The translations under genes and the position numbers were made by a program. Below the pieces are notes generated by a model. That model was given only the letters and a program-made list of their open reading frames with translations. It was not told the DNA's origin and ran no database searches. Below are positions 30,201-45,200 of a stretch of DNA of 64,000 nucleotides, piece by piece; the stretch's first letter is position 1, and every line of letters starts with the position of its first letter. The stretch is from Marisa cornuarietis (taxonomy: Eukaryota; Mollusca; Gastropoda; Architaenioglossa; Ampullariidae): contig SMMW01000001.1 of the NCBI GenBank assembly GCA_004794655.1, positions 20,718,501-20,782,500 of the forward strand, written 5' to 3'.

Positions 30201-33200
30201 ATCCACCCACCTTGACACCTGAAAGAAAAGCTATAGCTCTGCACCATATAGTACCAATAGGCACACACTATATGATACAGTTACATCTTCCTATCAAGAC
30301 TGAAATTCACCAAAATCAGGAGGTAACGGAGAGAAATCAAAGTCTGCTTTCATTCCACAAGCCATGACATCAGACACCTATAAATTTATCTAAACGTTGA
30401 AAAATAAAGCTTTTAAAAACTAGTCATAAGTTGCGTTGGGGAAATAGTCGCAACAGGGGTGACCTATATATAGTGAAATACATCCATGAACATATTTTGG
30501 GGTCATATCCAAGAAGGGATCGCAATATAGAATGTCTTAATGGGGAGGATTTAGTGCCATGTACAATCTAATTTTAATCAAGAATTTCACGTGATGGTAG
30601 AGTATACAAGATGATTTATAATCAGACAAATAATCATTATTTTGTACCAAGGTAATGCACATTGAACAAAGACAAATACCTCATAAATCTTAACAACGTA
30701 CAAATTCTCTATTATAAGCACCAGTTTTTGTTTTAATAGAGTAATGCTAGCACGGCCTTGTATGACGTCTCGCTGTACTGACAACTTGGCTTTGAATAGG
30801 TTTATCTTAAATTTTAATAGACTATTAGAGGGTGCCAATAAGAAATAATGTAACATCTTGCAACTGGTGACCCAAACCTTCTGCAGTGCTCTTACTTACC
30901 CAAGGCCCTCTGTAAGCGGGTTATGGCTCGCTGGGCTAAATTGAGCTGAAGCTGCAACTGTAGGCACTCATTGTAGGATTTCAGAATGGCGGTATCTTCC
31001 TCCAAAGGTTGCTGTCCACGTTTGAGATAGTACTTCACGTGCGAGCTAACAAACTGGGTATCTGAGACAGATGACAAAAGTCCAGACAAGCGACTGCAGG
31101 CCAGGCTGTAAAGGCAGTGCAAGTCTTCCTGGAGAGAAAGGAACACCCCAAGATGCTGCACCAAGGAAGACTGGCTAGCTGCCTCCAGCTGTTTGACAGG
31201 CGATGCAACCCCTGAACCCCGGGAGGAGTGTGGTGGGGAGGAGAGGGGTGAAGGAGCAGAGTTGATGGAAGCCACAGGGGAGAAACTATGAGAGTCCACA
31301 TATTCCCGCCACTCCCAGGGCAGGATGTAGCTGTGACCGTAGAAAGCTCCAAGAGGAATGCGCGAACGTGTTGTGCCAGCTCCGTATCTTCCCACTGTTG
31401 TGATCTGAATCATCAAACAAATGCAGCATCTTTGTTATTTTCTAAAAAAAATTGCTCCTTTCAGAATCTTTGGGATTAGACTCCAAGGGTTTCTCCCATA
31501 AAGAAGAATAAAGCCTATTTGGGAGAGCTTGACTTTTAATTGGTGACTATAAGAGTTTTTTCTCTTTAAAAAATTTTAAGCAATGAAAGTAGTGGAAGAC
31601 TATGGTTAAATGCAATTGTGTAAAACAGCACTCCAAACAATATGAAATTCTACATTGTGGAAAAATAAAATTTTCTCGTAAATTATCCTTCTTTTCTGCT
31701 GATGGCCAAACTATCAAAACCCAAGGGACTACATCTGCTCTTTACCAAACAAATTACTGTCCCTGGGTCAGCTAGGTCAGCAGTTCTCATCACTAGGGGC
31801 TCCACTGTAAACAGGTGAATTCATCCTCTATATATCAAGTTCTGTTCAAAAAAGAAAAGGCTCATCAGATCTGCAGGTTGTCAACATAATGCTCAACTGC
31901 CTGCATTTGTCAGCTGTTCGCCCAGGCTGGGTTTTTTTTTTGACAAGATAATCATGAAGGATTTTTTGTTCAAGGTGTCTCCAAGCCAAATACCCCATGA
32001 ATTCACACTTGCGATGCATGCTGTGCTGCTCTTGTTTACTGCAACATTGTCATGACATTTGTGCCAGATGGTCTGAGGCTTGATGGGCTCATCAGGTTTG
32101 GAAGGTTGGTCAACTGCAGCATTCAGAAGTCACAGATGTATCCACTCCTAAGCCAACTTGTAAAAGGATGTAGAAAAAAATGGAAACTTCAAATCATCAA
32201 TGCCAGGTCAGGTTTGCCTGCATAACCCCATCCCCTCCATGTCTACCTGTGGTGATCATGGCTGATCTGGCTAAATCAAGCTCAGTTCTTCTTGCCTATC
32301 AAGGCCAATCAGGAACAAGACCTGTCATTCTAGATTAAAACAGTAATTAATGATGCTTATGACAATCTTTCTCTGCTGTGCATGCTTCCAATGCACGGAT
32401 GACTGCAACTAGTATCATCTTCCATCATAATGTGACGTTTTCAGACAATATGTGTGCCATGCATCAGAAGGGAGAAATTTGGCAGATGCTCCTTCTCCTA
32501 CTTGAACTCTACTGTTTGGAATTCTCTGCCCCTTTCTCTTTAAACTGTGTTCATGTTCGAAAACTTTAAATCCAGCCTCAAAACCCATCTCTTTAAGAAA
32601 TATCTTGCATGATTAAGTGAACTGCTTCTTATATACCCGACTGTTGGCTGGTTGTAAGTTTTCATATGCTGCATACTGAGCTCGCATCCATATGATACTG
32701 AGGCCATCACCTCACAACCTTCCTGTCGTCTAACTGGATTGTGATGGCTGAGAAAAAAAACCCTGCTGAACCCAGGACAGCCAACCTTCACTGGACTGGT
32801 GACAGGTGCTAACCCTTGAGCGAACCAAGCTGCCCTTTCAGGGAATCAACTTTCAATGGCTAAACGTAGCCTATTATCTCCTTTGTTCATGTTGCTTGGT
32901 ATTAATTTGGAGAAAATGAAAAAAGGTTTTGTGGTTGAGTGAAATTTGAACTTAGTAACTGAGGGAAATATTGTGATAGAACTGCAAAGAGCTCTTTTAC
33001 CCTACCTTGAGATATCGACAGATGGGAGCAGGCATGATGTTATTCATCACAAGTGTTCGTGTTCCAATGTCAGACGCTACAACAAGCCTCTGGCCATCCA
33101 CTTCTTCCCCTTGGACCCACACATCAATGGACAAGGAGGCAAGGTCACCACAAGCAGGAATGACCACATCAGTCAAGACAACAACTTTGCCAAAGTCTAG

Positions 33201-36200
33201 TGTCACAAACCGCCTTGCACCTGATAAATAAGAAAGCAGAATAAATTAAACCACTTAGCTATATGCTTCCCCTTGACTTATTCTTAACTAGACAAAATAT
33301 GTAAGCATGCCTGACAAAGTCTGGCAAAGTTATTTTTTAATAACTGTCATGTAATAACTCTGCCAAATTTGGTCAAATATTGTTCATATATGTCTGTTAT
33401 GACAAGTCTTTATGATTGCTCCCCTTATGACTGGTACAAAAGAAAAACCAAGGAAGGAAGCCAGTTATGGGGTGATCTGGATCTGAGATGATGACAGGAA
33501 ATTTTTTGAACCAGGAATGACATTTCCCTGTGATGACTTCAGGGTGTGGTTAATAAAGGTTAGTGAATTTATTTTTGGGTATGAGAATTTCTTTTTTGTT
33601 TCAGATTAAGTGGCAACAGTCTTTGGTCAGAACTGTATAAATAATTTTTTAAATGGGTGTTCTGGGTAGGTGGCCACTAAGCTGTGAATGGCTTTATGAA
33701 AAGCTGTGTATACAATGCTCTGAGGACTTTTTTGAGAGTTAAATGAGAGTTATTTCTGAAAGAAGTCATTTGTTACAGGGTCTGCATAGGCAAAACAAAT
33801 GTCTATTTTTGTCTAGTTGTTTCTATATGAAAGAACATGAGTGTGTCTGCATGTACAAGTGAAGTCTTTTCTTCCATGACGCCATTTTCATCTCAGTCCA
33901 GTTTCTTGTTTGCGCACGTCGACAGCGATATGAAACGTGCAATGTGGCTAAATGTTTTGACGACTCGAGGCAGCAAAACTGTCTACATTTTGTTTGACAT
34001 GTGGAGGTTTATCCTCAGCATTTACGATCTGTTCTTTCTGATGACTTCTCCGATGACAAACAATTGCAGATCTAAACTCTAAATCTTCAGCGGTGAAACG
34101 TGTCGCCAGTCTCCTCAGACAAATCTGTTCTGCAGTTTTCTTCTGTTGCCAGGACGTTTTTAAAAACAATTTATGCAGTTATTTTAATTTCATAGACTCG
34201 TTAATGAAGTACCATATTCTTGAAGTTATTTATCAGATAGAACTACAATTTTGTATTATTATTATTATTATTCCCGTTTCTATGCGTTATCCCTTTTTCT
34301 TTCCTGTCGCCTTGGTTGGTTTCTTCAATTTCTCCCTATCATGACTTAAAAAAATAAGAGTTGTATATGTGATGACTAAATGTCCAGGTGAGCTGTTTGA
34401 GGTCTGCGACGAGGTTCTAGAAACGTGGATTGAGCTGGCCTCCCCAAGCAATAACCAGTGCCAGCAAAAAGCCACTCTGCATCAAAGATTTATGTGTGAG
34501 AAAAACCCCACAAATTACAGGGGCATGTAACAACAATTTCTTTTCCACAGTCAATCTCCACCAAATAAATCAACTGTACATTATCCCATGAAAAAACAGT
34601 TTATACACATAATGATCACATACCAGAATGCATCCTCTCTATGACCAGAACCTGGTCAGGCGGCGACTGAAGCAATGTGTGAGTCTGAGGATAAGGGCTG
34701 GGCTTTTGGGCTGCCTGCTGCTGCTGCTGGTGTGGTGTCTGAGAAAGACCAGAGAACGTTGCCTGTAGTTTCAAGATGTCCGGTTGTCCCTCTCCTCCTG
34801 TTGGCGTCTGAAGCGACTTCTCTGGCTGCTGTGGTAAGGGTGGTGGTGGAGGAGGGGGTGGTGGTGGTGACGACAGGTGTTTATCCACATCCTGCATGAG
34901 CATCAATAAACTTACACATTGGCCCTTTCTGATGCTAGAATATTTAACTTAAAAGCATTTTTCTATACCAGATGCATAATAAAGTCATTTAATAAGGTCC
35001 CCCCCCACAGACCCTGAAACCCACCCCCTTTAAGATGCCTGGCTATTTTTTTACTGCAAGAATCAGGATAATAATTTGAATTCACAATGAAAGTTCTAAA
35101 ACAGAAGCATCCCCATTTGGATAAGGTGGTAATGGGGGGATAGGCCAATTGGTAACTGTTCCTAAGTAACCTCACCTTTAAAAACGAAGGCAAAACAGGT
35201 GGCTGCCATGCTTCACTAGGTGGGGTTACAGAGGGGGTGAGGAAGTTGGGGGTGGTCTTTGGTGCACCCCCAGACCAACTCAGAAGCTGATGCAGCTTGC
35301 TGGGGTGCATCTGCTTGGCATTAATGGCTGCATATGTCTGAAGTGCCTTTTTGAGTGAGTCTGCCACAGCTAGACTTGACATGGACCCAGTGGAAGTCCC
35401 AACTGCTCCACTAACAAATGGCCCTCCTACAAGCAACCCCCCTGAAGGTGGTGGCTCATCCAAGTTCACAGGCCCCATAGAGAGAGGCACAGATGGAGCT
35501 GTGATGTTTGGTCCTGTAGCAGTGGCTGTGGTTGCAGCAGAGGCAGCATCCATACGTTCAACACGTGTTCCATCAGAGGTTGCATGGCATGTGAAAGGAA
35601 GTGGCTCAACCTCTAACAAGCCAAGGACATGGTGTCGCATATACTCTGCCTATACAAAGACACAAACTTTCATGTTCGAAATGCATATGTAGGAGCCACT
35701 ATACTTGTACCTTGCTCATGTGCAGGGCATGCTACCACATAACCCCCTTTTTACAATAATAATAATAATATACAAGCTAGTTGTCACTATTTTTAGCATA
35801 AAGAAATAATGCAGTATTAATGAGAACTGGGTGTCATAGGTTTGGATCTTAGTTCAAACACACTTATCTCTAGATGTGAGAGTGGTTTTCTCGGGGCAGG
35901 CCAGTTTCCTTCACCCTGTCTACACACACACATGTATATGCGTGTATGCATGCATGCTTGGTGTATATAAATGACAATATCTTTGATACATTTGATGTCT
36001 ACTTGTGGTGTTTGTTTATGTGTACGTATGTAAAGTCCCTTCTGCTTGCCTTCAATGTTGGGGAAGATGAAATAAATTAACATCATCATCATCATTACTG
36101 CTCACCATTCTGAGGCTGTAAACAAATATTGCAAACCTGAGAGCGCCCTGTCTTCTCATGAGGCATGCTTAGCATTTCGTACAAGTCGGGCTCCTCTTTG

Positions 36201-39200
36201 TTTTGACCTCCAGAACCAGATGCGCTGGCGCTGGACATAGCAGGGGCGCCGCTGGTAGCAGCAGATGGACCGTGAAATGCACAGGCACCTTTGGCGGCAG
36301 CAGCAGCATAGGAAGAGGGTGGAATAGGACCCTGGCGTAGGTTGTGCGGAAGTTCCACATCAAACATTTCAACATCAAATGGATGGCCATATAATCCGTA
36401 CCTGCCATCAAAACTTCAAGGTTTTCATCTCTGCTTTGTTTCTCTATGAGAAAAGGTACTAAACTACAACAGCTAGTTCATGCAGATTGTGAAGTACACA
36501 TGAAGCTACTATTAACACAGTAATTACATCCAGTACATGTGCTGTAATGCAGCATTTTGGAGCAACAGCAAGGACTAAAAGCAAGGATGAAATATCATTT
36601 CTGCACAGATGGCCTACAGCCTACAAACCTTGTTTTAAGCAAAGCATGAAGAGGCGACATGTTCTGTTGATACTGAGCAGCTACACTATTGAGTAGGTCC
36701 ATGACACTGCGTGCAACTAGTGACGTGTCCATACATTTGACATGGTTCAGGATGGCAAAGAACCACCGCATGGCACCTGCTGAACTACAGAAGACCAGAA
36801 GAGACAGACAGCTGACAAGGGCTTGCAGCAAGTACACACTGAAGCTGGGTGCCAAATCCTGATCTTCAGATAATTTAGCAAACCTGCAATCAAAACATCA
36901 AAAAGTGCTATTATGAGGAACATATAATGGAAGCTCTAAGCACAGTACAGCAATAAAGAACAGGCATCCAACATGAAGTTGACAAGTAAATGAAAACAGT
37001 TCAACATCAGTTCCTAGTTATAACTGCTGTTAGACCTTGTAAACGCAAGGCGCCAGAAATAGTGCACTTTTAAAAAGCTAGTTATGAGGTGATAAATTTT
37101 TTGTCATGTACTGGCAAAACTGTCAAACTGTCTTGATATCAATCAGATTTTCAGCTGTTTCATAATGTGCTGTCAGTACGATACAGTGAATGACATAACT
37201 GTTTTGTCAAATGTATGTACAGTATTTTCTGTGCTGCTATTGGATTCCTTTAATATTGATTTCTCCCTCTCTGCATTTAGAATTAGCATGTTTCTTTCAT
37301 TTACATTAAGGAGCTTTTTAACATGAGGACGCCTGTCACAACAGGCTGAATGTGTCTCAATATTGCAGGATTCAGTTTAATGTGAAGTAAATTTCTCAAT
37401 AATACATCAAAATTTCTCAAAAATCATTCATCAATGCCTTAGACCTGAATGATTATAAGACCAACTGTTGCTGGTGAGGAAGAATATTTCTGGATCTTAT
37501 TTACAATCATCACACACACACACACACACACACACATTTTTGTCAACAAGATCAACTTTACGCATTATTCACTCACTCAATGCTTTGAGCTAGCAGACGT
37601 GCACACTTGTGTGATGTTGTACGAGTGGCATTTACAAAGCATGCTTTGACGAGGTCTCGCAAAAAAGGCTCTAAGGTCACAACCAAACATTTGCTGCCAC
37701 TCCTGTAAACATAAAATTCCTGTCATAAGTAAATGGCCGGTGGTATAAAGTAACCTGCATAGTTATCAGCAAATTTTTATTTCTAAACTTCTTTTAAGCT
37801 TGCATTTCATTTCATTTGATGCTTATTTGCATAACTTATTGTGGCCCAGTATGACATACTTGAATGACTTAAAAAAAATTAATTTAGCATGTAATAAGAA
37901 TCTTTCAAAAGAATACATTTCTTAAAAGGATTTTTGCGATTTATTCTATAAACTTACTGACGCAAAGGATCATTCATTTGCAGAGAACCAATCCAAAGAA
38001 GTATATCCAAAGCTAGGTTTTGATAGTGTTCAGCATTCATTCCTTGCAACTCTGCAGGAGGGCATGTCACAGCTCGCAAAAGTTTCTCATGAAAACTTGG
38101 GGATTCCAACATAGCATTTCGTTGCTGCCTCTCTCTTAATACGGAAGTTCTTTTAAATTTACGAACTGTTAATGAAATCTCAGCCAACCAATCGCATCCT
38201 TTAACATCAGTCAACTTTTGCTTTGGAGCTGAAGCAGACAGTCTTTCAACAGCTGATGCACCTGACCCTGAATTTGGGACATTCTCGAACAGACACTTGA
38301 TGCCTTTGTACTCCATGTAGGATATCCCTTTCTTCTTTACTTCTGGTGCCTACAAGACAGTTAACATGAATGCAGGAAAAAAAGGTATTCAAATCACATT
38401 AAAAAATCATGAATCACGACTGGCTCAGTACTGAGTTACACCAGAATCAAACCGCCTTTTAAAAAATGTCTGTGACTGAAGTAATCTCTTCATATTTTGA
38501 GACAAGCCTTCTACCACATGCCTATTCTTAGGATGTCATCTGTATGAACAATCTAAAATTATTTTGAAAGAACATAAGTTGCACTTAAAACATTTTTGTA
38601 CAATCTACCTTGTCTGCCTTTTCTTCAGAAGATGATGATGAGGCTTTGTCACTTGCATCACTATTATCACTGGTCTCATTTTTGAAACCTTTGATGTGAA
38701 GTAACAGGGATCTTGGCTTACAGTTCAGCAGACTGGGACTGGACAGAGAGGCTAAACCCCCTCCTCCTGACAGGTCAAGGCAGCTGCTCAGCTTAATGGG
38801 GCCACAGAGAATTTCTGCATTGTTTTTTTCCAGGAATGCTGGATCCTTAAAAAAATAAAATAAAATCTCATATCGTATGTTGACATTCTCTAAAAACTGT
38901 TTCCTTTCTTGCATCTTCTCACCTCACTCACTCCCAGCTGTCTGTTGTGATTGACATGATTGTTTGATTATATTTTATGGGAAAAAGCCCCCTGGATACA
39001 TATCAATACCCCACCCACATACAACACAAAGTGTACATCAGAACATTGCAGGCGATCACTCACCAGAACATAATTCACATTATCCTTTTCAGTTGAAGAA
39101 CTTCCCGAAGACCTAGGATGTCTGTCTCTGGATTTTGGATGGGATGAAAGATGAATCTGACGTCCCACATTACCGATATTTTGTTTTAACAGTGTCACCT

Positions 39201-42200
39201 TTTGCAGACAGACAAAGGTGTTAAAAGCTATGTACAAGTTATTACAGAAAGCAAGCATGAATGCTTAGTTGTGTTTTTTTTTTGTACTGATTCTTCCATA
39301 AGTTATGTCTTACTCTGGCTCTACGCATGAACAACATTTAGACTAAAAAGCTCACAAACAGTAATTGTATGATTTTTATTTTATATGCATACTTTTATAC
39401 ACATATATTAATAACATGTGTTTATGTGCCAGTCTACTAGAGATTGAAACAACGCAGGTTTAGAAAAGAAACACAAAACACACAACCTCAATGTTGGGAG
39501 CTGTGGTGCACATTGGGTGCAGGGTAAATTTGACATCAACATGGCCAATGCAACAAGGTCGAGGCAAAACGATCTCAAACAGGTGCTCATCCCACGTTGT
39601 CCTATCAAAGAATACCAGCACTTAGAAGCAGACTTTTATCAACAATATACCTTTTTACTTAATGTGCATTAGAAAAGTATCCATCCTTTAAAGAGGTGTA
39701 GCTACAATTCATGTTTAAAATATCACAAGATTAATAATGTGGAGGAAAAAATTAACAAAGTGGTAACAATATATACTCTCTACTAATATGTAATGCTTAA
39801 AACTAAAATCACAAAAACAAGGTCAAAAGAAATAATAATCATTATCAATAATGCAATTTCAACACATTACACTCTTCACACAAAGCTATGATGCAGCATC
39901 CGATAGTCCCATCAACCAAAAAGTGTATTTTGTAACTTGATTCTTTCTTCCACTTTTCTTCAACCATTTTATGAATGATTGCTCACCCATTCTGAGTAAG
40001 TTTCCAGCTGCGTGTATGTTGAGTGGCTTCTCCTTGTTGTTGAAGATGCTGAGGATGACGACGCTGCTGTTGCTCTTGCTGAATCTCAGACCAACATGGT
40101 GGAACAGTTGCTGTGAAACGTGGCATCAGATTTTCAAACTGTGTCAGGCTATGCAGTGCCAAAAGGTTCTCTGGTACCAAAGGGCCATCAGCCAAACAAC
40201 AGCTTCCTGTAGACCATTTTATTTTATAATTCAATCTTCTACAAAAAGTGCAAAAACTAAAATGCATAAAGATGTAGTCCTGAAACAAGTGTACTAGCTT
40301 AACTAAAACATAGTCAAAGACAGCACAAAAAGTTAGTTCAAAATGGCGCTTGACCAATGTTTACATTCTTCTCTTTGTTACAAAACAAAAACGTTTGATT
40401 GGCTGAACCAGTTCAAGGTAAGGAATCATGGTGGAACATTTCCTAAAGGTTTCAGTAGTTTCCTCCCTTATGTATTTATTCATTTACGCTTGTGAAAGCG
40501 GCTAATGTTTCACTGCGCGTTGTGTATGGGCTCATTATCATGGCATTTTCTGTTGGGAATACTATAAAAGTGTGTTTTCAAGCAAACACAAGAAAAGGCT
40601 GTTCCTTTTCTTTACATTTTGATCTATCATTATCAATTTGAATTGTTCTTCTACCTCTTTTAGTTAATTATTTATGATTTTTCAAAAAAAGGGGTAAATA
40701 CATGCGTCCATGGGGGTCAAACTACCTCTTAGCCTAAGGTCAAGAATGAATTAAGAATGGTTCTAAAGTTTGGATTATTTTTAATGTGCTTCTTTTCTAC
40801 GCTAAAACAGTTCCAAAATAATATTCTGAGACTGTAAACATTATGCACAGTAGTAAAAGGTGTGCTCAACATGCAGAATGAATGGACTACATATGGAGGA
40901 TCATGCAACTCAATCTAGGACTGTTTTCAAAACTATAATTTAAACATGTTGTGGATGCTATCAAAAGTCTCTGTACAAGTAAAAATCAAAGAGGAAGAAA
41001 TTGTAAATAATATTTATACAAAGTTCAATTTATCCAGCAGAACAATTTTACAAACTGGCCCTAGCAGTCATATCACACACCTTGTGAAGGTTTCCCTGGG
41101 CTGGCATCAAAGACATCTTCCTCTACAGCCACCTTTTTACCATCCACACCATCCATGGCAGACGGTAACACTCGTGGAGTCTTATTTTCCTGCATATGCA
41201 TCTCACCAGACTTTGTTGTCTGTTGCTGGCTAACCTGGTAAAACTTCAGCTTTCCACTTGTTGTGCACACACACAGATGCTCGATTCCTGTAAACATTGA
41301 CAAAAAAATCTAACTCATGATGGGTGAAACTGACTTGAATTCCCAAAGGATATGTTTAAATGATTAACTTAGAGCAATTTATATTTCTCAAGGTGAAGAA
41401 ATGAATAAAACAGATGGCAAAATAAAACTGATTGTACGTAAAACTACTCCTTTACAGCTTACAGATTTAGTTTTCAACGCAAATGATCTGTTACAGATGA
41501 AGTTCGTCTGAGTAACATAAAACCAGCAAACAGGATCTTAACACTGTATAGTTAATATAAATTTAATGGTGGAACAAACGAAACTGCAACACAGTTTGCT
41601 CTAAAACCTTTACTAATACAGTACATGAAGTTGGAAAATGAATGAAGGTAGCTACTTTTTTAGAGCAATGTGATGCCAGCATTGATAGTTGGCAAAACCG
41701 CTGAACAGTAAGTTCTTCAAACTACACTAGATTCAAGATTTCTGAAAAAAGGAATCAGTTACTTGACCAACACATGGCATCACTTCCAAGATTGACTGGT
41801 AGAAGCCTTTCATCAAGCTTATTATAGGTAATTAGTAAAAGATTGATGATAAAGACAAAGATCCTCTTCTACTGCTTCTGGGAATATAGCTCAACCATTT
41901 TCAGAGGTTCTTTAGCAAGTAATTGCCGGAACAATAAATAAAGAAAAAAGTGGATGGAAAACAGGATGAGATACTCAGCACAAACAGTCCAGGACTGTCA
42001 TGTTGATGTTAACCTAAAGACCATAGTGATCAAGAAAAGACAGGCACTGAACTCTACCTTCCTCCTTATATACCTGTTTAAACATGGTAGGATACAGTCA
42101 TCCTCTCAAGAGTGGAGTTCATATGCTAACTTGCTTTTCAATTGGAATTGTCATGAGAATTTTTTTCATAAATTCAGATATAAACAATACTACCCAGTCG

Positions 42201-45200
42201 TACTTTTCATCTTGCTATGTTTCTTGCAAAAGCCCCTTCCTATCTGCTCGTCAATTGTAAAAAAAGGAAGACAGAAGAAAGCAAAATCTTACCCGTACAA
42301 TAGGCTGCTGAGATAAATTTCTCTCCGTCATCTGGAGAGAGATCAGCAATAATACGGGCATCTGCAAGGTTAAGAATCTTTAAAGCGCCTTCTTGTGTGA
42401 TCATTGCCACCTGACCAATGGCACCCAAGCCATTGGTGCTGCCACCTTGAAAGTCATGGTGACCAGTCAGACCAGATGCCATGCCCAGTTGAGCAATGGT
42501 TTCTTCCTCATCAATCTGCTCCGCCACTTCTGGTGGAAGAACAAATATTTCACGCACTACCTTTTCTGGCTGCCAAATTTTATGCACCATACATGGATTG
42601 TCTTCCAGTACTGTGTAACCATTCACCGTTTTGACCTTGTACACCATCACACCCCCCAGCACCAAGTTCCTGGTAGTGTTTCTCTGGCTACTGGCACTGA
42701 CCTCTGATGCTGCTTGACTCCCTCCTGAAATGTTAATGGGTGCTGATGCTTTAGAACTGTCCTGTCTGTGAAATAAACTAGCAGTGTCTGTGCCTGTACC
42801 TTGTACCTGCCCCGAATCCTCTGAAGAACATCCAAGATCAACACAAGGACTTTCATTACAACAGATGTACTCACTTTTGGGGGCTACAACCACAATAACA
42901 TAGTGCCTATCCACAGTTGGCTGAAGTGTTTTAATTTCAAGCATCTCGTTGCAAAACTCTTCAGGCAGTGGAACACACTGCAATACTGAACCTGGACACC
43001 GTAGCGCATCTCCACTCTTTTCCTCACTCTCACTTTCTTTGTGCCACACCTCCGACAGAATGTCTGGATGCATGTGCATGCCAGGTGACAGTGGACTAGA
43101 ACCTTCTGATCCAAATGCTGAAAATGTGTGAAATGGTCCTGAGAGGTCACTGGGGCCATTCTGCAGAATTGGAACAGGTTTAGAAATTCCAGATAATGGA
43201 CCATCTTTCAGCTGGGAGGGTTGGCTGTGACCTGGGGTAAATCCAACAATCTGGACATCTGGGTCAAGCCATGGATCATTCTCAAGCAAGATGGACCATG
43301 GGCTCTCTTTTACAGGTACAAGGGTGCTCACAGGAACCACTTTGCTACCCTCACCCACAGTACTTGTTGGCTTGCTACTACTTCCAGTGTCTCCAACAAT
43401 ACCTCCACTCCCACTGTTGCCCTCACTTCCAGGTTCCTTGCTTTTGGCATGTACATGAACCCCATTGGAAGACTCTGCTCGAAAACTGACCACTAGCAGG
43501 TGAGGGACAAAAACTGATTCTGGCCACACAAAGTCTTCTCCTACACTTCCTGATGCAGGCTCCGGGATGATGTGTAAGTCTCCATTCCAGATTCCTTGAT
43601 TCACTTGATTCATTAACTGCACAACTTCTTGGTGACCGTCCAGAGAAGACCCTAGCTGGGAGGAAGGCCAGCACTCAGAATCATTCCTATACATAGCTTT
43701 GGTCCTGAGCAGAGATGCTCCACACACTAGGGAGGGCTCCACTGTTTCTGCTGCACAAGCTCCTTTCACTTGTGGGCAAGCCAAGGAGGCAAGATGTTCA
43801 CTATTCTTGCAACTAGACCAGTCAATTATGCACAATGAGGACACTATCAAGTCATCTGAGGGTCGATTTTTCCCTTCAATGTTATCTGCAAAGTTAAATC
43901 CAAATAAAGTAATAAGAAAATGCATGTTATATGGGGGAGGATGAACTCTTTTGCTCTGATGATTTGAGTTACATGTTGATAAAAGAATTTTAAAAATCTA
44001 GCTAGGGTGAAATATGAAGTATTAACCAAAACACAGTAAAAAGCAAAATGGTACATCTCTACCTGTCTTAACAATGTAGACACTTACCATCAGCATTTTT
44101 ATGCAAGTTAATCTCTTGTATACACTCTTCTTCCTTTTCTGTGAACTCGAGACATTTTTCCTGTGCTGCTGTCACTTCACTGTCAAGACACACCAAAGAC
44201 TAAATATTTATTTAACTGTTGCACAGCAGCAAGGAAGAGATGAGGTCAATCAATGTCATAATGATTAACTGTACGAAACGTGACAAATATTGCAGATGTC
44301 CTGCAAAATCCTAAAACAAAAATCCCCCTCCCCACCCCCATAATTTTCTTCTCAAAATAGAAAACTATTTAAAACAAAAAAATAAATTCACTAAGTTGTC
44401 ATTATCAACATACTATGTTTGCCTTGGGAAATCAGTCTTCAATTACTACCTGGCCATCTTTACTTTTAATCTGAAAGACCATGAAAATCGTAAGGTTTGA
44501 TGTGACTTGACGTAAACAAACATGATCAAACACTGAGTGGCCAACCATTGGCAGTTTACTTTTGAGCATTTAAAAGCTGTTTTCACAAGACTTTTTCCAT
44601 GAAAAATTAGTGGTCCATATTCTGCAGACTTTTCTACATAAAGTGACAGGTTTTTAATAAGGTCAAACAATAAAAGTCACAATATAATCGTAATCTGCCT
44701 GTAGTTACTGACAGGCATCCGTGCTAACTTCATGCAGGCACTCAAAGAATACAGACCCAATACCTTCAAGACTTTTTTTTTTTGTCTGTAGGTTGGTCAA
44801 AATATTAGTCACATGCACATATCAGCTGGATGTGACTATCATATAATAGTAGCAACAGGTAAAGAGACAGTTCACACCACGAACTTTTGAATTATGCAGC
44901 TTATAGTTTTCCAAGAGGTTCAGGTAATCCAGTCTTGTAAACAAACTTACAAATTAATATCCTTTTGGGAATTAAGTACAATAGGTTAAATATCAGGGTT
45001 CAACTTTAGTGATGATATAGCCAATCCCTTGATTTTTATCCTTACATAATGAAACTCTGAACAGAAATGAACTATTTTGTTCTGTATAACTATCATATTA
45101 AATTTGCGTACTCTGCTGATTATCAATGTAAAAATGCAGCAGAACACCACACACACACAGATATAGAAACCCACCAACACCTGAAATGTTGTTTATCTGA

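Noticed and set aside
33837..34344. Two adjacent plus-strand ORFs of about 80 codons as a nested gene
   Set aside because: No recognisable family, no splice logic and biased composition; listed only as a CpG-richer patch.
42240..43925. A 561-codon minus-strand open frame as a single-exon gene
   Set aside because: Its ends run into intron sequence at GTAAGA on one side and past an AG acceptor on the other; the middle continues the BIRC6 propeller in phase.
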